A DNA stretch of 13,935 nucleotides. Source: Alterinioella sp963975135. GTDB lineage: Bacteria > Pseudomonadota > Alphaproteobacteria > Rhodobacterales > Rhodobacteraceae. The position numbers were made by a program, and so were the translations under genes. The stretch spans positions 1-13,935 of the forward strand of contig CAXBGQ010000041.1 of the NCBI GenBank assembly GCA_963975135.1. Direction: 5' to 3'. How positions within the stretch are numbered: position 1 is the stretch's first letter; each line of letters starts with the position of its first letter. The notes below the pieces were generated by a model. It made no database searches and was not told where the DNA came from. It saw only the letters and a program-made list of their open reading frames with translations. Of this stretch, positions 8,307 through 13,935 are shown piece by piece.

Positions 8307-8324
8307 CGGATCGTTGCCGATCCG
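8307..8324 (-). terminator. Small hairpin just after the PepSY-like gene
   Basis: A 7-bp perfect stem, CGGATCG / CGATCCG, with a 4-base TTGC loop begins 12 bases past the stop codon of the minus-strand gene. With the 13-bp repeat beyond it, it may form a tandem 3' end structure. No T run follows. Confidence 0.35.
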
Positions 8325-8336
8325 CGCGTTATCGCA

Positions 8337-8897
8337 TCAGTCGTCGTCGCCATCGTCACCGCCGTCATCCCCGGCGTCGCCATCCTCATAGTCGGTATCG
8401 TTATTGGTGCCGTCATCTTCGGGACCGGCACCATCCTCGTCGCCCTGTTCGTTGTCGACATCGTCACTGGTGCCGTCCTCGTCGCCGCCGCGATCGTCGC
8501 GGGTGCCGTCGTCGTCGGCACCGTCGCCGTCCTCGTCGTGATCGGTGCCATCGGCGTCGTCGTTGGTGCCGTCCTCGCCGCCGTCTCCGACACCGTCATG
8601 GGCAGCCCCGATCTCGACCCCGCTCATCGCGAGATCCTCGGCCTCGGCGGGCTGGGTCTCTTCGCTGACGCGCTGGCCGCTGGCAAGATCGTAGATCGCC
8701 TCGATCGTGTCGTTGCCGCGCACGGCCTCGACCTTGAGCTGTGCCGGGCTCTGTTCGATCTCGATATAGTCATAGCCCTGACTCTGAAGATCGGCCACGA
8801 CCCGGTCCGAGAGCTCGTTGACCGCAGCGATTGCGCCGGTGGCGAACCCCGCGCCCAGCACTGCGAGGGACGTGGTGAGAAGAAGCGTGCGTTTCAT
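8337..8897 (-). CDS. Exported PepSY-like protein with Asp/Gly-rich acidic tail
   Basis: A 186-residue protein. The ATG at 8897 was chosen because it has AAGGA upstream and starts a clear signal peptide, MKRTLLLTTS followed by a hydrophobic run to AIAA at about residue 25. Starts further upstream would put non-hydrophobic sequence before it. Residues 26-82 resemble one PepSY-type unit: a helix, then GYDYIEIE, a strand LKVEAV, and IEAIYDLASGQRV. The PepSY fold is often found in secreted inhibitors and small periplasmic modules. Residues 101-186 are low-complexity: by my count 35 Asp, 7 Glu and 21 Gly of 86, with DGT recurring five times. One stretch, 119-126, fits DxDxDGDG, as in some calcium-binding loops, but the hydrophobic position of an EF hand is a glycine and no flanking helices are evident. 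Calcium binding is only a possibility. It is monocistronic and convergent with the DUF4175 gene. Confidence 0.8.
   Translation of the reverse strand: MKRTLLLTTSLAVLGAGFATGAIAAVNELSDRVVADLQSQGYDYIEIEQSPAQLKVEAVRGNDTIEAIYDLASGQRVSEETQPAEAEDLAMSGVEIGAAHDGVGDGGEDGTNDDADGTDHDEDGDGADDDGTRDDRGGDEDGTSDDVDNEQGDEDGAGPEDDGTNNDTDYEDGDAGDDGGDDGDDD
8340..8597 (-). repeat. Degenerate low-complexity coding repeat (Asp/Gly tail)
   Basis: The DNA encoding residues 101-186 of the PepSY-like protein is an imperfect array of GAC/GAT, GGC and GGCACC-type codons. On the plus strand it appears as recurring GTCGTC and GGTGCCGTC words. Unit length is irregular, so it is not a clean tandem repeat, but it is the sort of sequence prone to length change between strains. 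Confidence 0.7.
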
Positions 8898-9009
8898 GGT
8901 TTGGTTCCTTTTCCCGTGATCAAGCGGCGCGGGATGCGCCAGCGTGAAGCTGAGAAAGGGATGATCGGGAACCTGTCCCATGGACCCGACGTTTAAATCC
9001 CGCCCCGTC

Positions 9010-9038
9010 AACCTGCGGAACAGGGGCATAAACCTGCG
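9010..9038. promoter_or_regulatory. Direct repeat AACCTGCG x2 upstream of the PepSY-like gene
   Basis: Identical octamers at 9010-9017 and 9031-9038 are 21 bases apart start to start, close to two DNA helical turns. They lie about 115-140 bases upstream of the minus-strand ATG at 8897. The second copy is part of TAAAC-CTGC-GTTTA, a short inverted repeat. A 10-bp palindrome CTTGGCCAAG lies nearby at 9048-9057. This could be an operator. The 213-base gap 8898-9110 otherwise shows no clear promoter. Confidence 0.3.
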
Positions 9039-9110
9039 TTTAGGGTTCTTGGCCAAGGGCAAGTTCGGCACCAGCGACGAGAGCGCCAGGCGCTCGAGGA
9101 GCCGCCCGTT

Positions 9111-9887
9111 TCACCCTTCGCCGGTGCTGCTGCTTAACCGTTCGGCAAGTCCCTGCACCAGATCATCCAGCCAGAACCGGAACGCATCGACCTGTGCCAC
9201 ATAAGCTTCGAACAGCGCTCCCGCCTGCGGCATCGCCTCGGTAAATTCGGTGGCATAGATATAGGCCCCGACTCCAAGCACCGCCAGCGCGACAATCAGA
9301 ATGAAGCCAAGCCGGAACCCCCGCCTGCGGCGCGGGATCGCCTCGATGGTTTCAATGTCCGAGCTGTCCATCTCGCGCGCATTGCGGTCGGTCGTGGCGC
9401 GCAAGGTCGAATTGATCTCTTCGATATCGGGCAACAGATCGCGCCCGGACGGTGCCGCCGCCGCGGTGCCAATCGCTGTTGCGGCCCTGAGGGCGGCCAG
9501 CGTTTCGGCGTCCGCCTCATCATCGCCTTGGCCCGGCTCAGCCTGCGCAGCGAGATCCTGCGTGGCCGGATCGTTCAACGCCATTTCCTCCTGCTCTTCG
9601 ATGCCGCCCGCGACACCGCCCTGGCGCAGGGTCTCCTCGCGCTCGCGTTCCTCGCGCAACAGGTCGCGGATGGCGGGGTCGAGTTCACGCCGCACCGGCC
9701 CCTCGCTGGCGGAATCGGACACCGCCGCCTCGATTGGTGTGCTCTCGATTTCGTCGATCTGGATCCGGTTGCCGGGCTGAAACCAGGTTGTCGCGCAGTT
9801 GGAACACTGCACATCCCGGCCTTCCGGCGGGACCAGGCTGTCATCCACTTCATAGCGGGCGCTGCAATTGGGACATGTCATGCGCAT
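9111..9887 (-). CDS. MJ0042-type zinc-ribbon protein with one transmembrane segment
   Basis: A 258-residue protein. The N-terminus is a compact zinc ribbon with two CxxC pairs, C5/C8 (MTCPNCSARYEV) and C28/C31 (VQCSNCATTWFQ), matching the MJ0042/TIGR02098 zinc-finger type. A long acidic, Ala/Glu-rich and probably disordered region spans about 45-180. Four arginines (186-189) then precede one hydrophobic helix at about 190-212. Roughly 46 residues follow, with an amphipathic look (FRFWLDDLVQGLAERL). Positive-inside reasoning puts the zinc ribbon in the cytoplasm and the short tail in the periplasm. The function is unknown to me. It is transcribed divergently from ftsEX, sharing a 166-base control region. 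The ATG at 9887 (MRM) and a second at 9881 are equally plausible; neither has a strong ribosome-binding site. Confidence 0.88.
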   Translation of the reverse strand: MRMTCPNCSARYEVDDSLVPPEGRDVQCSNCATTWFQPGNRIQIDEIESTPIEAAVSDSASEGPVRRELDPAIRDLLREEREREETLRQGGVAGGIEEQEEMALNDPATQDLAAQAEPGQGDDEADAETLAALRAATAIGTAAAAPSGRDLLPDIEEINSTLRATTDRNAREMDSSDIETIEAIPRRRRGFRLGFILIVALAVLGVGAYIYATEFTEAMPQAGALFEAYVAQVDAFRFWLDDLVQGLAERLSSSTGEG

Positions 9888-9945
9888 CGAAAAAACCCCG
9901 TACTGACCGCAGGATGCGCGGCCGCTCTACCTCTTGTTGGTGGGA

Positions 9946-9974
9946 ACAGTAGCAATCGGCCCGCCCCTTTCCAA
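9946..9974 (-). promoter_or_regulatory. Candidate promoter for the zinc-ribbon gene
   Basis: On the minus strand TTGGAA (9974-9969) and TACTGT (9951-9946) are 17 bases apart, giving a leader of about 50-55 bases to the ATG at 9887. The -35 box overlaps a small inverted repeat CCAAG-N6-CTTGG (9971-9986), which could be an operator in the control region shared with ftsE. No convincing plus-strand promoter for ftsE was seen. Confidence 0.35.
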
Positions 9975-10053
9975 GTCATTGCTTGGGGCAGCGATTGCAT
10001 GACCGGGCGGACTGAGGCATGACAGTGGCAATATCGCGGGATAGGGGCAGCGT

Positions 10054-10731
10054 GTGATTAACCTGGCTGAGGTTGCCTATGGATATGGCAGCACCACTTT
10101 ATTGTCGGATGTGAACCTGCGGCTGGTGCCGGGATCATTCCACTTTCTGACCGGGCCTTCGGGGTCGGGCAAGACCACCTTTCTGAAACTTTGCTATGCC
10201 GATCTGACGGCGAGCGCCGGACAGGTTTCGCTTTTCGGGCAGGACACCGCCAGCATGACCCGCAACGAAATTGCCGATGCCCGCCAACGCATGGGCGTGG
10301 TGCATCAGGATTGCGAGTTTCTGGATCATCTGCCCTTGTCCGAAAACATCGCGCTGCCGCTGACCGTTGCGGGGCGCGCGGGGCAGGCGGAAGAAGACAA
10401 CCTGGATGAGCTGATGGGATGGGTCGGTCTGTCGGCCCGCCGCGATGCGTTGCCGCCGGAATTGTCGGGCGGCGAACGCCAGCGTGCCGCCCTTGCCCGC
10501 GCGGTCATCACCGACCCGGAGGTTCTGCTGGCCGATGAACCCACTGGCAATGTCGATTGGGACATGTCGCTCAGGCTGCTGCAATTGCTGGTCGAGCTGA
10601 ACCGCATGGGCAAGACGATCCTTGTGGCCACGCATGATCTGGCGCTGATTCGGGCCGCCAAAGCGCAGGTTTCGGCCCGGGTTTTGCGCATCGCCCAAGG
10701 ACAGCTGCAACTGGCGGGGGCGGATTTATGA
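10054..10731 (+). CDS. ftsE: Cell-division ATP-binding protein FtsE
   Basis: This is the cytoplasmic ABC ATPase that pairs with FtsX at the division septum. The FtsEX complex does not transport; it uses ATP to switch on periplasmic peptidoglycan hydrolases through FtsX. The 225 residues match the family. Seen: Walker A GPSGSGKTT (34-42, with K40), Q-loop Q85, signature LSGGERQR (137-144), Walker B VLLADEPTGN ending in E162, and the H-loop His194 in ATHD. All ATPase elements are intact. The start is GTG, with AGGGG upstream at workable spacing. It is the first gene of a four-gene plus-strand operon and overlaps ftsX by ATGA. LolD-like ABC proteins share these motifs, but the ftsX partner immediately downstream supports FtsE. 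Confidence 0.93.
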   Translation: MINLAEVAYGYGSTTLLSDVNLRLVPGSFHFLTGPSGSGKTTFLKLCYADLTASAGQVSLFGQDTASMTRNEIADARQRMGVVHQDCEFLDHLPLSENIALPLTVAGRAGQAEEDNLDELMGWVGLSARRDALPPELSGGERQRAALARAVITDPEVLLADEPTGNVDWDMSLRLLQLLVELNRMGKTILVATHDLALIRAAKAQVSARVLRIAQGQLQLAGADL

Positions 10732-11630
10732 CCCTTTTGAACCGGATCCTGGATCTGGCCCAGGGCGACCCGCAGGCCGATCGCGTGGTGCCCAAACGCG
10801 GCCATTCCGTGCGCCTGACGCTGTTCACCTCGGCGGCCATGGCCTTTCTCGCGGTTTTTGCTCTGGCGCTGTCGCTGGCAGCCGGGCGCCTGGCCGACCG
10901 CTGGTCCGAGGCGCTGGCGCGCTCCTCCACCATCCGCATCTCGGCACCGCTGTCGGAAATGGAGGCGCAAACCTGGGCTGTGTTGGGGGTGCTGGAACAG
11001 ACCCCCGGCGTGTCATCGGCCCGCGCCTTGACCGATGAGGAACAGCGCGCCCTGCTGGAACCCTGGTTCGGGCCCGACTTGCCGCTGGAGGATCTGCCGA
11101 TCCCGCGGCTGGTAGAGGTGATCGAAACCGCCGAAGGCTATGACGCGGAGGGCCTGCGACAGCGTCTGGCCGCCGAAGCGCCCGGCGCGGTGCTGGATGA
11201 TCACACCAGGTGGCGGCGACCTTTGGTGCGCGCAGCGGGGCGCCTGCGGGCGCTTGGATGGGTATCGCTCGCGTTGATCCTTGCCTCGACGGCGGCGATG
11301 ATCACGCTGGCGGCGCAATCGGCGCTGGCCTCGAACGTCCGGGTGATCCGTGTCCTGCGGCTGGTGGGCGCGCGCGACGTCTATATCGCCCGCGCCTTTG
11401 TGCGCCGTTTCACGATGCGCGCTTTGACGGGTGCGGCAATTGGCGCGGCGGCTGGCATGATTGCGATCGCTTTCCTGCCGCGTGCCGCCGATGAAGGCGC
11501 ATTCCTGACCGGTCTGGGCTTTGCCGGCTGGCATTGGCTGTGGCCTCTGGCGGTGCCGCCGCTGGCCGCGTTCACCGCCTTCTGGGCCACGCGCGCGGCC
11601 GCGTTTCGTACCTTGAGGACGCTGCCATGA
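10728..11630 (+). CDS. ftsX: Cell-division protein FtsX
   Basis: The membrane partner of FtsE; 300 residues. It shows the FtsX layout: a cytoplasmic N-terminus and a first membrane helix at about 30-53. A periplasmic domain of about 120 residues (54-175) follows, then three further helices at about 176-198, 231-251 and 266-290. The segment between helices 2 and 3, VRVIRVLRLVGARDVYIAR, is the coupling region typical of FtsX (family consensus VLRLVGA). In other bacteria the periplasmic domain binds hydrolase activators such as EnvC or the hydrolases themselves; no such partner is in this window. The ATG overlaps the ftsE stop as ATGA, and its own stop overlaps the plsC start in the same way, so the subunits are probably made in a coupled fashion. 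Confidence 0.93.
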   Translation: MTLLNRILDLAQGDPQADRVVPKRGHSVRLTLFTSAAMAFLAVFALALSLAAGRLADRWSEALARSSTIRISAPLSEMEAQTWAVLGVLEQTPGVSSARALTDEEQRALLEPWFGPDLPLEDLPIPRLVEVIETAEGYDAEGLRQRLAAEAPGAVLDDHTRWRRPLVRAAGRLRALGWVSLALILASTAAMITLAAQSALASNVRVIRVLRLVGARDVYIARAFVRRFTMRALTGAAIGAAAGMIAIAFLPRAADEGAFLTGLGFAGWHWLWPLAVPPLAAFTAFWATRAAAFRTLRTLP

Positions 11631-12367
11631 TCCAATGGATCCGCTCGCTGCTGTTTATCGGTCAGATGTATCTGATGATGGGGCTCATGGGGCTGTTTTT
11701 CCTTCCCTGGTCCTTCATCGACCGGCGCGGGGCCTTTGCTGCCGTGCACAGCTATTGCCGGTGGGTGCGCTGGACGGCGGGGTGGATGGTTGGCCTCAGA
11801 TCCGAGATCCGCGGCGAGGTGCCGACGGGTGAGGTGCTGATTGCGGCGAAGCATCAGAGCTTTTTCGACATCATCATGATTGTCTCGGTGGTGCCGCGCC
11901 CCAAATTCATCATGAAGGCATCGCTGAAATGGGCTCCGGTTCTGGGCTATTTCGCCAAGCGCATCGGGTGTGTGGCGGTTGACCGGGGTCGGCGCGCGCA
12001 GGCGATCAAGCAGATGGTCGAAGGCGTCGCATCCGGCACCCAGGACCCCGGTCAGCTGATCATCTACCCGCAGGGCACGCGCGTCGCGCCCGGCGTGGCG
12101 CGCGCCTACAAGATCGGCACCGGCGTGCTCTACGAGCTGACTGGGCAGGCCTGTGTTCCGGCCGCCACCAATGTCGGTGTGTTCTGGCCGCGCCATGGCA
12201 TCAGGCGCAAACCGGGGCTGGCGGTGGTGGAATTTCTGCCGGTGATCGAACCGGGCCGGTCGACAGACGCCTTCATGGCCGATCTCGAGGAAACGGTCGA
12301 AACCGCGTCGAACCGGTTGATGGCCGAGGCCGGGTTCAGCTTGGAGGACGCGGATGCAGTTCATTGA
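11627..12367 (+). CDS. plsC: 1-acyl-sn-glycerol-3-phosphate acyltransferase (PlsC family)
   Basis: A 246-residue membrane-bound acyltransferase that probably adds the second acyl chain to lysophosphatidic acid, giving phosphatidic acid for phospholipid synthesis. Seen: an N-terminal hydrophobic helix (about 8-30) and motif I HQSFFD (H76 and D81 of the HX4D catalytic pair). Motif II is KRIGCVAVDR (111-120), motif III YPQGTR (147-152) and motif IV VPAATN (177-182). Motif III has Gln where the Glu of FPEGTR is usual; I recall this variant in alphaproteobacteria, but have not checked. The start at 11627 overlaps the ftsX stop as ATGA; a longer reading frame beginning inside ftsX is not needed. 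An acyltransferase for another acceptor (ornithine-lipid OlsA type) cannot be excluded. Confidence 0.88.
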   Translation: MIQWIRSLLFIGQMYLMMGLMGLFFLPWSFIDRRGAFAAVHSYCRWVRWTAGWMVGLRSEIRGEVPTGEVLIAAKHQSFFDIIMIVSVVPRPKFIMKASLKWAPVLGYFAKRIGCVAVDRGRRAQAIKQMVEGVASGTQDPGQLIIYPQGTRVAPGVARAYKIGTGVLYELTGQACVPAATNVGVFWPRHGIRRKPGLAVVEFLPVIEPGRSTDAFMADLEETVETASNRLMAEAGFSLEDADAVH

Positions 12368-12956
12368 TGACATCGCCGCATTGGAGGCGCTCTATGGTCC
12401 GGCCGCCCCCAATTCGCTGGCCAAGGTGAGCCCGGTCCTGACGCCGCTTTACCGGGCCTGGATCGGTGCCGCGCGGTTTTGCGTGCTCAGCACCGTTGGC
12501 CCCGAAGGCACCGATGGCAGCCCGCGCGGCGATGACGGCCCGGTGGCGCGGATCGTCGATGACCGCACGCTTTGGCTGCCCGATTGGCGCGGCAATAACC
12601 GCATCGACACGTTGCGCAACATCCTGCGCGATGGCCGCATTTCTGTGATGTTCATGGTGCCGGGCTGCACCAATGTGGTGCGGGTAAACGGACAGGCGCG
12701 TTTGACTGCCGATGCCAGCGCTACGAACAGTTTCGAACAAGGCGGCAAGCATCCCAAATCGGTGATCGTGATCCGTACGGAGGAAGTCTATTTCCAATGC
12801 GCCAAGGCGCTGATGCGATCGGGGCTCTGGACCCGCGAGGGCGACGCTGAGGGGCTGCCCACAGCGGGGCAGTTTGTCAGGGAAATGCAGGCCGGGTTCG
12901 ATGCCGAAGGCTATGACGCGGGCTATGCCGATTATGCCAGGGGCCGGATGTGGTAG
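12354..12956 (+). CDS. PPOX-fold (pyridoxamine 5'-phosphate oxidase-like) FMN flavoprotein
   Basis: A 200-residue cytoplasmic protein of the split-barrel PNPOx-like family, close to the PPOX-class group often named after DR2398 or MSMEG_1061. The substrate is unknown. Seen: FCVLSTVGPEGTDGSPRGDD (about 41-60), the usual opening strand pair of the flavin barrel. Then come LWLPDWRGNNRIDTLRNIL with the Asn-rich turn typical of this subgroup, VMFMVPG and VRVNGQARL, and a C-terminal part with VYFQCAKALMRS. It is not the PdxH of vitamin B6 synthesis, since it lacks the PdxH C-terminal region as I know it. The ATG sits 14 bases inside plsC, with GGAGG six bases upstream (12343-12347), so it is the last gene of the ftsEX operon. 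Confidence 0.85.
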   Translation: MQFIDDIAALEALYGPAAPNSLAKVSPVLTPLYRAWIGAARFCVLSTVGPEGTDGSPRGDDGPVARIVDDRTLWLPDWRGNNRIDTLRNILRDGRISVMFMVPGCTNVVRVNGQARLTADASATNSFEQGGKHPKSVIVIRTEEVYFQCAKALMRSGLWTREGDAEGLPTAGQFVREMQAGFDAEGYDAGYADYARGRMW

Positions 12957-12966
12957 GCCCGCCGGG

Positions 12967-13929
12967 TCAGGCCGCCAGCCCTTTCGATCCCATATCGAGG
13001 AATTTTTTGCGCCTTGCGGCGACCAGATCCGCGCCGGTCTGACCGTCCATCTCGGCCAACAGCGTCTCAAGCGTCGCGCCGACGGCAGCGATGGCACCGG
13101 CCTTGTCGCGCTGCGCCCCGCCGCGCGGTTCCTTGATGATGTGATCGACCACGCCCAGTTTTTCCAGATCCTGGGCCGTCAGGCGCAAGGCCTCGGCGGC
13201 TTCGCGCATCTTGGCCCCGTCTTTCCACAGGATCGAGGCGCAGCCTTCGGGGCTGATCACGGAATAGATGGAATGTTCCAGCATGGCGAGTTTATCCGCC
13301 GTGGCAAAGGCCACCGCGCCGCCCGATCCGCCTTCGCCGATCACCACCGAGACCAGCGGCACGCCGATCTGCAGGCATTTTTCGGTCGCGCGCGCAATCG
13401 CCTCGGACTGGCCGCGTTCCTCGGCCCCCTTGCCGGGATAGGCACCGGGCGTGTCCACCAACGTGATGACCGGCAGACCGAACCGATCCGCCAGTTCCAT
13501 CAGGCGCACGGCCTTGCGATAGCCCTCGGGCCGGGCCATGCCGAAATTGCGTTCGATCCGGGTCTTGGTGTCATGGCCCTTTTCATGGCCGATGACGACG
13601 ACCGCGCGATCGTTGAGCCGCGCCAGCCCGCCCATGACGGCATGGTCATCGGCGAAATTGCGGTCGCCCGCCAACGGCGTGTATTCGGTAAAGAGCGCCT
13701 CGATATAGTCGCGGCAGTGGGGCCGATCGGGATGGCGCGCGACCTGGCATTTGCGCCAGGGCGTCAGGGTCTTGTAGAGGTCGGTCAGCAGATTGGTGGC
13801 CTTCTTGTCCAGCGCCTTTGCCTCATCTTCGATATCCATCTCGGCATTGCCGCGCGCCATGGCGCGCAGCTCCTCGGCCTTGCCTTCAATCTCGGCAAGC
13901 GGTTTTTCAAAGTCGAGGTAATTGGTCAT
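12967..13929 (-). CDS. accA: Acetyl-CoA carboxylase carboxyltransferase subunit alpha
   Basis: This is the alpha subunit of the cytoplasmic carboxyltransferase that, with AccD, moves the carboxyl group from biotin-BCCP to acetyl-CoA. That makes malonyl-CoA, the committed step of fatty-acid synthesis. The 320 residues match the family and the gene is complete. Seen: the N-terminal MTNYLDFEKPLAEIE opening, and the RHPDRPHCRDYIE segment (65-77). The crotonase-like core follows with GHEKGHDTKTRIERNFGM (114-131), DTPGAYPGKGAEERGQSEAI (159-178) and IGEGGSGGA (197-205), which carries the glycine-rich oxyanion loop. SVISPEGCASILWKD (223-237) follows. Only six bases upstream of the ATG lie in the window, so its promoter and ribosome-binding site cannot be judged. 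It converges on the PPOX gene with 10 bases between stops. Confidence 0.97.
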   Translation of the reverse strand: MTNYLDFEKPLAEIEGKAEELRAMARGNAEMDIEDEAKALDKKATNLLTDLYKTLTPWRKCQVARHPDRPHCRDYIEALFTEYTPLAGDRNFADDHAVMGGLARLNDRAVVVIGHEKGHDTKTRIERNFGMARPEGYRKAVRLMELADRFGLPVITLVDTPGAYPGKGAEERGQSEAIARATEKCLQIGVPLVSVVIGEGGSGGAVAFATADKLAMLEHSIYSVISPEGCASILWKDGAKMREAAEALRLTAQDLEKLGVVDHIIKEPRGGAQRDKAGAIAAVGATLETLLAEMDGQTGADLVAARRKKFLDMGSKGLAA

Positions 13930-13935
13930 CGTCTG

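Noticed and set aside
8340..8597. Repeat region considered as a CRISPR array or tandem satellite
   Set aside because: Units are irregular, have no unique spacers and stay in frame within a coding sequence.
8240..8668. Arg/His-rich 142-codon frame on the plus strand
   Set aside because: It is the reverse of the Asp/Gly tail of the PepSY-like gene. The arginine richness is a by-product of the repeat, and there is no ribosome-binding site or signal.
11381..12373. 330-codon open frame on the minus strand
   Set aside because: Antisense to ftsX and plsC, both supported by motifs and overlapping start/stop codons.
1..13935. Search for a defence system, toxin-antitoxin pair, phage or transposon
   Set aside because: No transposase, integrase, nuclease, toxin or terminal repeats are visible. 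The genes are mostly core metabolism and envelope functions with uniform composition.

Overview
The window is GC-rich, gene-dense chromosomal DNA. Its gene content and protein style point to an alphaproteobacterium of the Rhodobacteraceae/Roseobacter type. This rests on recognising the proteins and the gene order from memory; no database was searched. I see no rRNA, tRNA, CRISPR array, insertion sequence, phage gene or other sign of a mobile island. It reads as ordinary core genome, and most of the interest lies in a few poorly characterised envelope proteins.

Left part (1-4096, minus strand): an electron-transfer flavoprotein:ubiquinone oxidoreductase (ETF-QO) gene is followed by a secreted tetratricopeptide-repeat (TPR) protein, and then by ispE (isoprenoid precursor synthesis), which runs off the left edge. 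The TPR stop and the ispE GTG start overlap as GTGA.

Centre (4342-8161, plus strand): lysA (meso-diaminopimelate decarboxylase) is followed after 25 bp by a large DUF4175/TIGR02302-type membrane protein of unknown function. A hairpin with a short T tract, probably a terminator, follows. Facing it is a small exported PepSY-like protein with a very acidic Asp/Gly tail (8337-8897, minus).

Right part: a zinc-ribbon, single-membrane-span protein (9111-9887, minus) diverges from a tight plus-strand operon. That operon is ftsE, ftsX (ATGA overlap), plsC-type acyltransferase (ATGA overlap) and a PPOX-fold flavoprotein (14-bp overlap). accA (carboxyltransferase alpha subunit of acetyl-CoA carboxylase) converges on it from the right edge with only 10 bp between the two stop codons.

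Functional theme: many of the genes serve the cell envelope. FtsEX controls septal wall hydrolysis. PlsC and AccA act in phospholipid and fatty-acid synthesis. LysA consumes the peptidoglycan precursor meso-DAP. IspE supplies precursors for undecaprenyl phosphate and quinones, and ETF-QO feeds electrons into the quinone pool. The TPR, DUF4175, zinc-ribbon and PepSY-like proteins are the uncharacterised members and the best places for new biology.
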